Position numbers and translations under genes: made by a program | Notes under the pieces: generated by a model | Database searches by the model: none | What the model was told of the DNA's origin: nothing | What the model saw: the letters and a program-made list of their open reading frames with translations, nothing else | Assembly (NCBI GenBank): GCA_001414345.1 | Contig: LLCB01000043.1 | Location: forward strand, 124,001-188,000 | DNA: 64,000 nt | From: Hymenoscyphus infarciens | Lineage: Eukaryota > Ascomycota > Leotiomycetes > Helotiales > Helotiaceae | Direction: 5' to 3' | In this document: piece after piece, positions 35,418-46,986 of the stretch | Layout: each line of letters opens with the position of its first letter | How positions within the stretch are numbered: the first letter of the stretch is position 1

Positions 35418-37964
35418 ATGGCAAACATGGCCACACAAGCCCAATTACCCGAAGGCCGGGTCCTTATTATCATGACGGGTGGAACGATTTGCATGAAACC
35501 ATCGCCAGAGGGAGCGGGATTAGTTCCGGTCAGGGGGTTCCTAAATCAGGGGATGGCTCCTAGACCTTCATTTAACGATGGATCAATGCCCGGTACGGTT
35601 CTCCTCCTCTTGAAACTCATATTTCCTTACTTTTTTGGGTTTCCGAAAGAATGGACGTTATCCTTTGCATACTCACTCTCTTGAGGGATGAGTGGGATGA
35701 CGAATGATGATTAGAAGTATTATGATTTCGCTCATTCTCCTAAATCATCTTGAAAAATACTATTCATTGTTCCAAGCATCTCCAACAACCTTTTTAGATG
35801 TACTAAATGTTTCGATTAATTGAACTTAATTCTTTTAATTCTCCTAAAGCGTCTCGAACATTTTTAATTGTCCGACTTGTTTGGGAGATTCAAGAATTCC
35901 GATCCTTCGTTCTCCTTAACAATCTCAGACAATCCTCCATTGTTCAACAGTCCAGAAGAATAAGAAAGAAAAGGGATAGCGAAGCATCATTTACTCATTT
36001 GCTAACCCACTCTCAGAACCTCTTCCCGTAATGACCGACGCTACAACAAAAAAATATCTAACTTCCCTTCGTACCCCACCAAGTACCTATTCCCGCCACA
36101 TACGCTACACCCTGTACGAATTTCCAGAACTGCTAGACTCATCATCCATTTCATCCGAAGGATGGACCCAGATCGCTACCACCGTCCAAAACAATTACGC
36201 CCTCTTCGACGGTTTTGTAGTTCTTCATGGCACCGACAGTTTGGCATATACCTCTTCCGCCCTCTCCTTCATGCTCTCGCACCTTGGAAAACCAGTGATT
36301 TTGACTGGGTCCCAAGCTTCGATATTTGCACTTCAGTCAGATGCTGAAGGTAACTTGCTGTGAGTAACGCTCCTTTCTTTTGTTTGCTTGTTCGCTTGTT
36401 AGGACGTGTGGTCTATTGTTTTCTCATGAGGGTATCAAATTCTAGCTGTAGCATTGTACGAAATGAAACGGGAGAACTGAGAATCCAGGCCTTAGGATTT
36501 CTTATGCTACTTTTCGTACAATCTTAGAGTCGCGAAAGCTTTCTTCCAACAGAGGGATCATGTCTATTATCTCGGGGGTTTGGGGTTAATATCAAATTAC
36601 TCGAAATTGTTAGGAGAATTGAGATTTATGATTTCCTAATCTTCTAAACCATTTCGGGTAATGGAATCCATTTTCCCAGACTGTCTCGTAGAATGGATTC
36701 CATTGTCCCAGATTCTCTCGGATAATATTCTCAAGCCTTAGTAGGGCAGGCTCGACCAGAAAGCAAGCCTGGATATCTTCCCCAAGCTACAGCTTCCGAG
36801 CCGACCTGAGTGGGTGTTTTGATCCTGACTTTTTTTCCTCTATCAACAAGCGAAAACACACACTAATATGCATATTCTAGCGGCTCCCTAATCCTAGCAG
36901 GCACATTCATGATCCCCGAAGTCTGCCTCTTCTTCCACCACAAACTCTTCCGCGGAAACCGCACCACAAAAGTTTCCGCCTCCTCCTTCGACGCCTTCGC
37001 CTCGCCCAACTGCGAGCCCCTCGCAACAATAACAGCCATGGGTGCAGAAGTAAACTGGAACCTAGTCTGTCGACCCCGTTCCATCGCCCGTTTTGACGTC
37101 CTCCGCTCCCTAGACACCGCGCATGTAGCCTGTCTCCGCATCTTCGCCGGTATCAAGCCTGAGATGATAGATGGTGTGCTCCGCGTCCCAGGTCTCAGGG
37201 GCTTGATATTAGAGACTTTTGGAGCGGGGAATGCACCAAGCGGTGAGGATGGCTCGCTCACTGCGATTTTCAAAGCGGCGGTAAAGAGGGGGATTGTCAT
37301 TGTCAATGTTTCGCAATGTCAATCTGGTTCCGTAACTCCTCTTTACGCCCCTGGTCAAGCTCTGGGAAATGCAGGCGTGGTGTTTGGTCATGATTTAACC
37401 ACCGAGGCTGCACTCACGAAATTGTCGTTTCTGTTGGCCCTTCCAGAGGTTACTTATACGGATATTACGCAGCAGATGGTGATTTCTATTCGTGGGGAGA
37501 TGTCTGAGGATGCTTCTGCTCAGTTCTCTCATCCTTCTTTAAAGCCTCTTCAAATTACCGATCAGCAGACTGCCTTCACGGCTCTCGGGTACGCGATTAC
37601 GAAAGGAGATGTCGAAGCGGTGACGAATATGCTGAATGGTGATTTACTCGGTCTTTTGGAGGCGAGGGATTACGTTGATAATACGGCTTTGCATATCGCT
37701 GCTGTGGGGCCGGATACTAGAGTTCTGAGGGTGTTGTTGAATTTGGGCGCCAGTGTGCATGCGAGGAATAGAGCTAATAATACCCCCCTTTTCTTGGCGA
37801 GTCAGGTGGGCAACAAGGAGGTGGTGGAAATGTTGGAGAAGGTGGGAGCGCATCTACATATTGAGGAAGTGGAAAGAACCAAGAAAGGCTTGGTCGTTGC
37901 TGGGGAGAATGGAAATGGGAAGCGGTTGAGAACGGAGACTGAGGATCATGCTGCTGATATGTGA
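35418..37964 (+). CDS. cytosolic-type L-asparaginase with C-terminal ankyrin repeats
   Basis: Predicted hydrolysis of L-asparagine to aspartate and ammonia. Exons 35418-35592, 36017-36359 and 36881-37964 give 533 residues. The catalytic pieces are TGGTIC at residues 20-25 and HGTDSLAYTSS at 129-139, plus LTGSQ and NGSQ-region Asn of the family. In that loop GSQASIFALQSDAEGNLL shows Ser where Pro is usual. From about residue 430 there are two ankyrin-like repeats (NTALHIAA, NNTPLFLASQVGNKEVVEML), the architecture of animal and fungal 60-kDa lysophospholipase/asparaginase proteins. No signal peptide, so cytosolic. The two introns (424 and 521 bp) are about ten times longer than those of neighbouring genes, but both have good donors and CTAAC/CTAAT branch sites. 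Confidence 0.92.
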
Positions 37965-38942
37965 TTGGCTTTTGTCTTTTTGGGAGTTTGGTAGTAGAAT
38001 GAATTCCTTTGGAATTTCATTTAGAATAGAGTTCACAGATTCAAAATTATGCAAACTACACTAGAATAAATAGGCTTCATTATGCGAGTTTACATGGACC
38101 GAAACCTCTGACACAATTTCGCTCGTGACTCGAAATGGTGGCAACAATCGAGACAAATGCAAGAGCGATGATCATAAATTTCTCAGAGGGGGTTTGTAAA
38201 CCTTGAGTGAAGTTCCGTAAACACATCTCGCCTCAGCAGCCACCCGGCGAAATATTATCAACACCACATTTCACGAATACACAACTCCATACATGCGCAA
38301 ATTCTTCATATTCAAGAACGAAACTCGTCAAGTAGCAAATAATCCCCAAACTCAATTGTAGAGATTTTGCATCGAGTGAAAGGTGACTTCTCTTATACCC
38401 CTGTTCAGAAATGGGTGTCTGAGCCATGCGAAGATAATCCTAAAAGCTTTCCATTGTGTGGTTATTTCTCACCCGCCGTATTGCCTTGCATTTTCCTCGT
38501 TTTTTTAACGAGTTTTCTTCGTCGATTTATTCCAGCTCGCGGGTTTTCTGGTTAGGGTCTTGATTCTCACGAGGAACAGCAATACTCGCACCCTCTTGTT
38601 GTCTGACTTTTTGGAGTACGAGTAAGCTGTAGATAAGCTGCGGGTAAGCTCCAGGAATCAGTCACTCACGTGACAGCGTGAAATCTATCAAAATCTGCCC
38701 AATGATCTACGCTCAAAATATAGTAATAGATTCTTAGGAATATTTAGAAAGGTATAATAATAAGTTCACCAGGAACAATCCCCGGGTATTCCAGGACCAG
38801 CATAGGAACCAGAACCACGAGAGTTTGCAGTTTAGTAATTTAAATTGCTATAACATTTCCACTAAAAGCACCGCTCCCCGGGTATATATTTTAAAAACCG
38901 GAATAAAGACAAAGGAAAATAATTCAATCATCGACATCTCCC
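37965..38942. other. intergenic between convergent genes
   Basis: About 980 bp between the 3' ends of the asparaginase and DUF3433 genes. No ORF with family signal; composition ordinary with AT-rich patches around 38720-38900. Nothing else seen. Confidence 0.5.
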
Positions 38943-41900
38943 TCATATCCAACTCTGAACCTTCCCCCCCTTCACAACCCCCCTTTCATTTCCCTCTCCT
39001 CCAGCCCTCCTCCTCAACCAACCTACCCCCCAAGTCCTATTTTCTGCCTCCGGATTCCTAATCTCCAAAGGCATGACATATCGCTGTTTCTCAATCCCAA
39101 CATAAGTCTTCCCATCCGTCCCCACAAACCTTCCATATCCGTATCTCTCATCTCCGTTGCCTCCATCCCCACTATTATTCTCATTGCCGTGACTGAAATC
39201 TTCGGCTGCCCGACTAGCAGCCACATAAGCCATCACGCTCGCAATACTAGTAGGCATGCGTGGCAAGAATTTCTTCGGTCTATTTGCGTAGCAAGATATA
39301 GCAACTATGAGATTGAGTGCTATGATGGCCAAGGAGATCTTGGAGTTGATTGAGGAAACACAGATGCGTGTTTCTTTGAAGATGACCTGTGCGGTCATGT
39401 CCGGGGTATTGGTGGAGGTCGGGAGGAACATATCCGTGTTGAGTGTGAGGTAGGTGGCGAATAGTTGTCGAAGTAGAATCTCCATTCTCGGGGCGATTAG
39501 GGAAGCTTTTGGTACGTCTGTATTTGGATCCGCGAAACTCGAGGTATTGAGAGACCGTTGGAGAAGAGAACTAAGCCAGTTCACAGCAAAAGTGTGGTTG
39601 TGCCAAACGCCGTTGTTTGTTGTGTATGAAAACCTTGTAATTAAATCCTTAAGCAAAGTCGTTTGGTTGGTGTTGTTCGTGAAAAGGTTTGACACATCAG
39701 GAACGAAATCTCCTTTTTGTTTTGACTCTATGACCTTACCCGCCGAGTCTACGGTGACTTCAAAGGGCGCAATTTCCATTGATGGCGAACAGCTAATCCA
39801 TGTGCTGGTGATATTCCGATCAACTCCTGCTGTAAAGTTTTGTCCGAAATGTTCGGGGCCTCCTGCTCTGGAAAATCCGGCCATTATGAGTAAGGGACAG
39901 ATTTCCATGTTGGCTCGAGTCTTTGTGGCGTTGGGGGAAACTTCACCTAGAATCAACGGTTCCATGGAGAAGCGTGTCGACGGAATTTCATAAGTGCTTG
40001 ACTGGGATGTTCTCGATATGGGATTCTTGCAAGTTGTGGAATTCCCGGTTTCTCCGACGCCCAATGACCGAAGAGTAGACTTAGTGCCATCGATGCCAAT
40101 GGAAACTGTGCTGTTTCCTTCGGAAGGGAATATTTCAACGCAGGTGAACTTGGATCCGAAGCCAATGGTGGGTCCACGAATGCTTTGAAAATCACTCTTG
40201 GGGTACCCCGTAGAATTTACCTTGCTGAGATCGAAAGGGATATAGGCAAAATTTTGATCTGACCAGGATGGCAAGGTCGTTCCACCAGTGATATTCGATA
40301 ACACGACGTAAAAGTGGTCCTAAAAGTGATGTTAGAAAATCATTAATATGAATTGCAGCTGTCGGAACTTACCTGGTACACGAAGCCGACCTGATTATTG
40401 CGAGTCTGATTAAGCTTCGGTGATAACATCTGCTTCGAGGCAAATGGTATGGAGCTTAGGATAGGCCTTTCTGAAAAGAGAGCAGAGAGAACAATCGCGA
40501 GAACATTTGCGGACAATGTGATCAGACAAACTGAAGCCAACAGAAAGTGGCCAGATCTCAGAGCCATCCATACCGTAAGTTGAGGAGGTAAAGAAGTATA
40601 CTTTGCTCCCACAGACGATACCTGTTTTGCATTTCCCCGTCTAAGCTGTTCAAAGGGGTACAAGAGACACAATAAACGATTCAGGATAACCCATACAGGC
40701 TCAAGAAAGGTTGCGAAGAGGGTCGGCGCAAAGTTTTCAATAATGGATCGAACAATAGCATTGTTCGACGGGAGTTTTATTCCTAAAATGAAAGTTAAGC
40801 TAGGATGGAATAAGATATATATGTTGAGACTTACCATTGTTTTTGGAACTCGGGCTTTCGAGGGCAACGATGGCAGAAAGAGCAGCAACAATAATTATAA
40901 ATCCAGCTCCGATATATAGTCGAAGTTCCTTTGGTTGCACAGGCGAGAATGTACTACCATGTGCGTTATTGCCACTGGAGTTCGACCGGGTCATCGTCGA
41001 TTCAGTGATATGTGATGTGTGTGCAACTAATTCGAGCACGGCAATGCCCCGAGTATTCTTTATCAGGCGATATTGGTTGCCTCGTATAATCTCTTCAAGA
41101 TCTGATGCATTGGCCATTTGATGTCCTGAATTCGACGTCAGTTTACTAATACTCAAGGTACATAAGAGTTGCCATGTGGTATGGGAAGGGCTGTTTTAAG
41201 GCTCCAAAATAAAGGGCTAGGGAATATTAACTTACTTTTTATGTCATTGAGCATATCATCGTTGGCCCGGGCAAACGACAGAATGTTCATAATTGAAGCC
41301 GGCTCCGATGACAAATTGAGAGGGCTGGTATGCGAACCGTACCAAAAGCAACAGGCGAATATTAGAATTACTCCAAGTCCGACTTCGACAATGATAGCAA
41401 TAGTTCTAACCAAGACAATTGCTCCCGGCGTGTCTTGTCTGATTCCTGAGCCCAAAGTTTGAGGAATCTGGGCGCGATCCAGGGGTTTCGTCAGCTCGCT
41501 AAAGGCGGCTGAGAACAGGACTTGATGGGCCTTCTCGAACGTTTTTTTGGATGATCATGGGATCTGAAAGCGCCGAGGGAGCAATTAGACTTATTCCGAG
41601 AGCAAATCCAACGACATTGGATGTGGGCCAGAGTATATCCAAAGATTGAAAACGAGGATATTGTTGAACGACAACTCCGTCTGCGTAATCTCTGTTTTTA
41701 TCAAAATTCAATGGAGAGACCCCACTCCCAACAATGTATTCAATGAGAGAGGTATTGAAAGACTGGCTGATGGGAGCTGAACTTTCTGTAATGTTAGGGG
41801 CAATTATCAGATCAATGACGGAGTTGTCGGTAGCATTAACTGTGACCGTTGCTCGATTAATGTGGTAGCTGGGTACACAGAAAACAGCCGTCATATTATT

Positions 41901-43056
41901 CATCGTACTGGCCGTTTTGTTGACAATCGTCTGCTCTGCATATATTGCGAGGAAGTTGTTCGAGTGCTCTCTTGTGCATTCGGGATTCCCAAGAGAGTAG
42001 TCCATTTCTGCGTCGTTATACCAACCAATATAATTTACCCACTAACGCTTTTCGAAATCGAAAGATCCGATGGCTCTTACAACACAGCCTCTCCCATTAT
42101 CGAAATCATAATTTTGATCATCGTTCAAGGTTGACTTGGCCGGAGTGCAAGCGAGAGTTGTGCTATATGCATCTGTTGAGGCGCTCCAAGTCTCTTGTGT
42201 CAGAGTTGTAGCTACGGAGGCGGGCCGAAATGGAAGAATCGCGTGCGTTCGAGTGGTAAACCGAGGCAGTTTTTGGTTTAACCAAGCTACTCCATAGGCA
42301 GTGTTGAGAAAATTAACACTCAAAGCCTTTGTCTGCTCACTAGTGGGAAGAAGCTCAGAAGCAGAAATCATCTCGACGGAAGCTGAACGAGTAATGGTCC
42401 GCGTGTTGAAAATTGACGATTGCAATGGTGTTATGATCCAGAATACCATAAGTATCGCAGTGCCGCTGTAAAACACGCGCCAATGTCTACATTGTTAGTT
42501 GGTATAGGAGGGGCGTTAGACTGGGATACTTACTTGCAGCGGTGATGGGAACGAACGGCAAAAAGTCAGTTGGGTATGAAAGGGATATTGAGTCCTCGGC
42601 CAGAGCCCAAGTGGTTTTTGAGAGCTGGAACCATGGTTCTAGCCGTTTTGCATCCAGATCTACCCAGCTGAGGAAACAATTAGAGACTTCCAGGATCATG
42701 ATAAGGGCATAGCTACCTCCAAACCAAGCTGTAGAAAACTGCTAATATCGTTGGAAGGTAAAGATAGCTTGAGTGGAGTTAGCATTGTAGGTTGGAAAAA
42801 CGAGTGACACATATTACCCAAAGGTCGCTCGATTTGACAAACTATCAACATCGGGAGCGAAAACCAAGCCTCCGCTGTTGTTATTGTTGTCTCGCCGGCT
42901 GATGAAAGAAAGCGTTTCTAGTATCACAATGAAGGAAATAGAGATAGCAATCAAAGAGCCGAGTACAGGAGGGCGCAAAGTGCTTGGTTTCCAACTTCTT
43001 TGGAAACCTATTGATGTTCGCTTCGTGGTCGGTGTAAAGGGGCAATTGCATACCAT
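38943..43056 (-). CDS. DUF3433 fungal membrane protein, one apparent frameshift
   Basis: Large fungal membrane protein of unknown function. Exons: 42818-43056, 42717-42767, 42530-42667, 42081-42486, 41236-42041, 40835-41125, 40373-40782, 38943-40319. They would give about 1238 residues, the usual DUF3433 length. The family block SWVDLDAKRLEPWFQLSK and TDFLPFVPI lie near residue 100. A second DUF3433 unit follows at FLEPVWVILNRLLCLLYPFEQL. Several membrane helices and many N-glycosylation sites (for example SNITGG, NTSS) suggest long extracytoplasmic loops. The fifth exon is in frame only if one base of a 7-T run at 41542-41548 is dropped, so either the gene is broken or the run is miscounted. 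A 39-bp intron (42042-42080) is needed to remove a TAG. The start at 43056 is tentative. Confidence 0.78.
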
Positions 43057-43709
43057 GTTGGACTCGCCGGGAAAATGACAACCGTGACCAGAAAGGAGGC
43101 TTTGAGTTTTCCGTTGTGGTACGATGGGAGGAGGCTCGGCTAGACTTCAAATTAAACATGCTACCTAGGTAGGCTTCGAATATTGTAGGGAAAAGAAACC
43201 ACAATTCCGCCGCTCTCAAACCTGAAGAAAAGAAACATCATGAAGAAGGGACAGTACGATGAGGTTATAAGGAAAGACATGAAGGAAACCAACAAACTAT
43301 TTCAAGCCTACATAGAGTGTAAACATGCCTATTCGAAACAGTCTCGAGGTTCTCATACGGCCTGGGCTGTGTTGGTGATACACATGCATCCTTCCGCTTA
43401 GTGTTGAATTTAATTCAAGTCCATGATGAAATTCCGCAGCAGGAGTAACACAAACAAAGATGTGCTTGGTGGCAATGACACCATGCTTGTGAGGATACAC
43501 GTAAGGCTAGAGGTACTGACTCACTACACTGGATGGCCTTAGTCGTTATTCTGGTTACAACAGCGGGCATGTTTTGAAGAGCTGGAGACTTTTAAGCGCC
43601 CGATAGTCGGCTATTAGTTGTTCCGTTCCAGTTCTCACCTTACTAAGCCCAGGTTCTCTTGACCGCCCCCGCCGTGCCAACCCACCTCAACACCGTCGAG
43701 TTACCAACA
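43057..43709. other. divergent intergenic region (DUF3433 / YIH1)
   Basis: About 650 bp containing the promoters of both genes. An alternative upstream start exon for the DUF3433 gene cannot be excluded here because an in-frame stop lies shortly before the chosen ATG. No separate gene seen. Confidence 0.4.
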
Positions 43710-44540
43710 ATGAGCGAAGATCTGCTCAATGAGATCGAGGCGATCAATTCCATCTATGGTGACAACTCGCTCAAAGCTGACGGTAAGGGAAACGATGCTA
43801 TCTACATTCTACACCTCCAGGCCCAGCACGTCTCTTTGAGGCTTCAGTTTCCGACTCGTTACCCAAAAGAGCCACCATCGGTCATTGGCGTCCAAAGCTC
43901 TGGAGAACGAAAGGGCGAAGCCGCACAAGTCCTCGAGCAATTTCGCGAGGCCATTGGGAAAGTCTTCCAACCCGGTGAAGTTTGCTTGTTTGATGCCATC
44001 GAGGAGGTGAACGAGCTCCCGGTCGCCGATGAAAACACTCTTCCCCCAGATGACCATGTAGACTCTGGCGAAGCATATCGTACTGTGCCCTCCCCCGTGG
44101 AGGTCTCTGCACTCCACCCTCAACAGCCTCTTTGGGTTCTCTCCGATGTCGTGATCGAATTAAAATCCGTCTTCATCGCCAGAAGCTCTGTAGTTTCTTC
44201 ACCAGAACAAGCTACCGAATCTCTCCAACACCTCCTCGATACAGACAAGAAGGTTCGATCCGCAACACACAATATAACGGCATGGAGGATTCAGGGAGAG
44301 AATGGGGTGACATTTCAAGATTGTGACGATGACGGGGAAACGGCTGCCGGAGGGCGTGTCCTTCATTTGATGCAGTTGATGGACCTGTGGAATGTGATGG
44401 TGGTGGTGACAAGATGGTATGGGGGGCATCAGCTTGGGCCCAAAAGATTCAGTATCATCAACACAGTGGCCAGAGACGCATTTGTCAAAGGGGGGTTTGT
44501 CAAGGAGGATACCACGACGAAGAAAAAAGGAAAACGATGA
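43710..44540 (+). CDS. YIH1: Yih1/IMPACT homolog (RWD and UPF0029 domains)
   Basis: Yih1 binds the Gcn1 RWD-binding region, competes with Gcn2 and so dampens eIF2-alpha phosphorylation in amino-acid starvation. This is a single-exon gene of 276 residues (yeast Yih1 is 258). The N-terminal RWD domain starts EDLLNEIEAINSIYGD and contains the family proline block FPTRYPKEPPSV. The C-terminal IMPACT domain contains FIARSS, HNITAWRI and TRWYGGHQLGPKRF. The tail is basic (KKKGKR). I start at the first ATG, 43710, just before the RWD domain; the open frame extends upstream without an ATG. It neighbours the DUF3433 gene divergently and shows no sign of damage. Confidence 0.93.
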   Translation: MSEDLLNEIEAINSIYGDNSLKADGKGNDAIYILHLQAQHVSLRLQFPTRYPKEPPSVIGVQSSGERKGEAAQVLEQFREAIGKVFQPGEVCLFDAIEEVNELPVADENTLPPDDHVDSGEAYRTVPSPVEVSALHPQQPLWVLSDVVIELKSVFIARSSVVSSPEQATESLQHLLDTDKKVRSATHNITAWRIQGENGVTFQDCDDDGETAAGGRVLHLMQLMDLWNVMVVVTRWYGGHQLGPKRFSIINTVARDAFVKGGFVKEDTTTKKKGKR

Positions 44541-45574
44541 AGATAAAATTACACATACCCATGACTTCCCTTCGAGGCAACACTACGGAACCGAGAACTG
44601 GCTCACAAAACTGAGACTGTACGTTCGTTCAAACGTTCTCTTGTAGGTCCCCACCATGGTCAAGAACGCCTCGCAATTTCCCAGTCAAGGCTACCAACAA
44701 CCCACAGACATCAGTCGTCTTTGGGGCGAAAACTTCGTGTCCTATTTGACCCGAGTGCTGAAAACCCCCATCTACCACTCACCTCTCTTCGACTGGCACA
44801 GCAGCACTTGGGATTCAACGGGCATATGTAAACTACATATGATGTTGCTCAATCATATTGACCACCCATAGAATGGCTCAATATCTCCACGAGCAACGAC
44901 TCGCTTCTTCTAGTTCTTCCCTTCTCATAAAAAACCACCATCGCGGAAACGTCAACATATTCACAGCACCAGGGTTTCTAATCGAGCACCTAGTTCCACG
45001 CATGTTACTTCGATCACTCAAAAGCTTATAGTACGAGTTGGGCAGTCATGTTCATTTTGAATTCTTCCATTGTTCTGTTGGTTTGGTTACAATAATCTCT
45101 GTCTGTTTTTGGCTCTTTCCACTATGACTAGCCTCTACGTCCTCTGAGCTTTCTCAAGTTACTCATCTTGTAGTGAGTAACTTGACAATTTTGGAAACCT
45201 TATTTTTTCTAAGTTTAGTCACGCAAGCTACCCATGACCATACTTATGTTCATCCTTTTCATCAAGTTTTCTGATCATTGTTCACAATTTGCATCACTGA
45301 ATCGAGGGTGGCACTTCAAGTTTTTTTTTTTTGAAGAGATTCCATTTGCTTGGTATCTAGGTTTATCAGAGCTGCATATTTGTACAGCTCTATCTAACTC
45401 ATGTCGTCATGTTATGTGTAGTCGGGTTCACTTTGGCAAAAGGCGCTCAAAGTCAAAATGGGGTATGTATGTACAAGAATGTTTTCCCTAACGCCGTCCG
45501 AATGCAAAAACCCCTAGTGGGATAAATAGAAAGAAAGACAATGCTCAATTGACCGGCGATTGAACATGGGGTCT
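44541..45574. other. intergenic, no gene seen
   Basis: About 1 kb between the convergent 3' ends of YIH1 and the AA11 gene. A small open frame at 44656-44871 starts with a plausible ATG but has no recognisable domain and was not accepted. A 12-T run sits at about 45320-45331. Confidence 0.45.
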
Positions 45575-46822
45575 TTAGATTCGTGCGATTCGGCGAGCGT
45601 GCTCTTCAGAGAAGCGGATGGCTCTCTTAGCACCTACTGCCTTCATCGAAAGGGAGGAGGATTGGCCTGCTGTACATGACATACCCGCAGCCATTGCTTG
45701 AGCTGCTGACCAAGATCCGCTTGCGCACTGTTGGAATGATGTTCCTCCAATGCAGTTCCACTGGCCCTCAGTTGTGCAAGAGCCACTAAGAGCGGCGCCT
45801 GAACCAGTTGTTCCGGTGGAAGCTGGGGTTGATGCGGATGCAGTCTTGGATGCTGCTGGGCTGGGAGATGCTTCTGGGCTCGATGAAACAGCTGGAGAGG
45901 CTGGAGCGGAGGTTGCTGCGGGCGCGGAGCCGCTTGCTGATGGAGCCACGGTTGCGAAGACACCACCTGGAAGATTTGAGGACGCTTGAGGAGATGCGAC
46001 GGCGGATGAAGCACCACCGGAAACCTTGGAGGTGGCACTTGCAGCGGGGGAGGAGACTTTGGCTGGAGATGAACCTCCTGAGGATGCACCGCCAGTTGCC
46101 TGAGAAAGGCAAGCTGGACTAGTATTACTGACAGGCGTTCCCATGGTGGTGACAGCGGTACCTGGGTTGGGGAAAGCGAGGTCCTTGGAGTCCTCTGTAA
46201 TGCAACTGGTTTGACTTGCGATGTTGGCCAAAAACATGTTAGGAAGAGCGTCAAAGGTAGCTTGGTCGCGTTCCATGAGCATGGTAGCATTTCCGTCGCG
46301 CTTTGTGGAGCCAGCGCCAATCGTGATGGGTGCACAGTTCATGTACATCTCACGATTGCCGATCTTGTTGAACCATGTCCAGGCAAGCGTGGCGTCGCCA
46401 GCTGGAAGATCAGGGACTGGGAAGGTGTATTTGGTTGGACTGGCTGCGTTGGGGTCGTTACCAGTATTACCTGCTTGTCCAGCGGCTGGGCAGCCACCCT
46501 CAATCGAGTAAATGACCTTGAAGACACTGGTCTTAGTGGGTTCCTTGTCGTAGGTGACTGAGATTTGACAAGAGCCTCCTCCGTGAACTGCGCTACCGGT
46601 AAAGGCGAGGGGTCGTGTTTCTCCAACCTTCATGGTGGTACGGGAGCCAGTAATGGCGTAGGTTGCGGAACCACGTTGCTTGCAAGGGAAGTCGGAGCCA
46701 TCTGCTTTCAGAGGGGAGTTGTCGAGGCCCGATGAAAATGGGGCTGGAGTGTTCATGATCATGTGGGCATTGGCGATGGCGGCGAGGCCGAAGACGGCGA
46801 GGGTTTTGAATGATGTGTACAT
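45575..46822 (-). CDS. secreted AA11 lytic polysaccharide monooxygenase with X278-like module
   Basis: Predicted copper enzyme that oxidatively cleaves chitin outside the cell. Single exon, 415 residues. A 19-residue signal peptide ends ANA, leaving His20 as the mature N-terminus, the first histidine-brace residue. The second His is His80 in AVHGGGSC, and Tyr160 in NREMYMNCAP is the likely axial residue. AA11 markers NSPLKADGSDFPCKQR, DKEPTKTS and YSIEGGCP are all present. The catalytic domain ends near residue 175; a Ser/Ala/Pro-rich linker (about 225-345) leads to a Cys-rich module (TEGQWNCIGG, FQQCASGSW) resembling X278, a putative chitin-binding unit. The linker is low-complexity and probably O-glycosylated. 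The gene looks intact. Confidence 0.93.
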   Translation of the reverse strand: MYTSFKTLAVFGLAAIANAHMIMNTPAPFSSGLDNSPLKADGSDFPCKQRGSATYAITGSRTTMKVGETRPLAFTGSAVHGGGSCQISVTYDKEPTKTSVFKVIYSIEGGCPAAGQAGNTGNDPNAASPTKYTFPVPDLPAGDATLAWTWFNKIGNREMYMNCAPITIGAGSTKRDGNATMLMERDQATFDALPNMFLANIASQTSCITEDSKDLAFPNPGTAVTTMGTPVSNTSPACLSQATGGASSGGSSPAKVSSPAASATSKVSGGASSAVASPQASSNLPGGVFATVAPSASGSAPAATSAPASPAVSSSPEASPSPAASKTASASTPASTGTTGSGAALSGSCTTEGQWNCIGGTSFQQCASGSWSAAQAMAAGMSCTAGQSSSLSMKAVGAKRAIRFSEEHARRIARI

Positions 46823-46974
46823 CTTGGTGGAGGAGATTCTTGTGCCTGACGAGAATCGGATTGTAATGTTGGTAGAAAGTCTGGTTGCTGTCTTGAAAGT
46901 TGTGGTATATGCGTGCGGATGTGGTGTGGAAATCTGCGTGGGATACTAAATGGAGAAGAAAGTTAGATGGAGGT

Positions 46975-46986
46975 CTATATATTTAT
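46975..46986 (-). promoter_or_regulatory. TATA-like box of the AA11 gene
   Basis: On the minus strand the sequence ATAAATATATAGA lies about 155 bp upstream of the AA11 start codon, a plausible TATA element. No experimentally known transcription-factor site was identified. Confidence 0.4.

Noticed and set aside
42042..42044. TAG as a nonsense mutation in the DUF3433 gene
   Set aside because: A phase-0 39-bp intron with GTAAGA donor and TTAG acceptor removes it, so I prefer splicing, though it remains unproven.
44656..44871. 71-residue plus-strand frame downstream of YIH1
   Set aside because: It has a plausible ATG but no domain, splice or promoter support, and lies between convergent genes.
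45643..46335. Long open frame in a second frame of the AA11 gene
   Set aside because: It is a shadow of the Ser/Ala/Pro-rich linker; the AA11 frame has signal peptide, catalytic residues and correct length.
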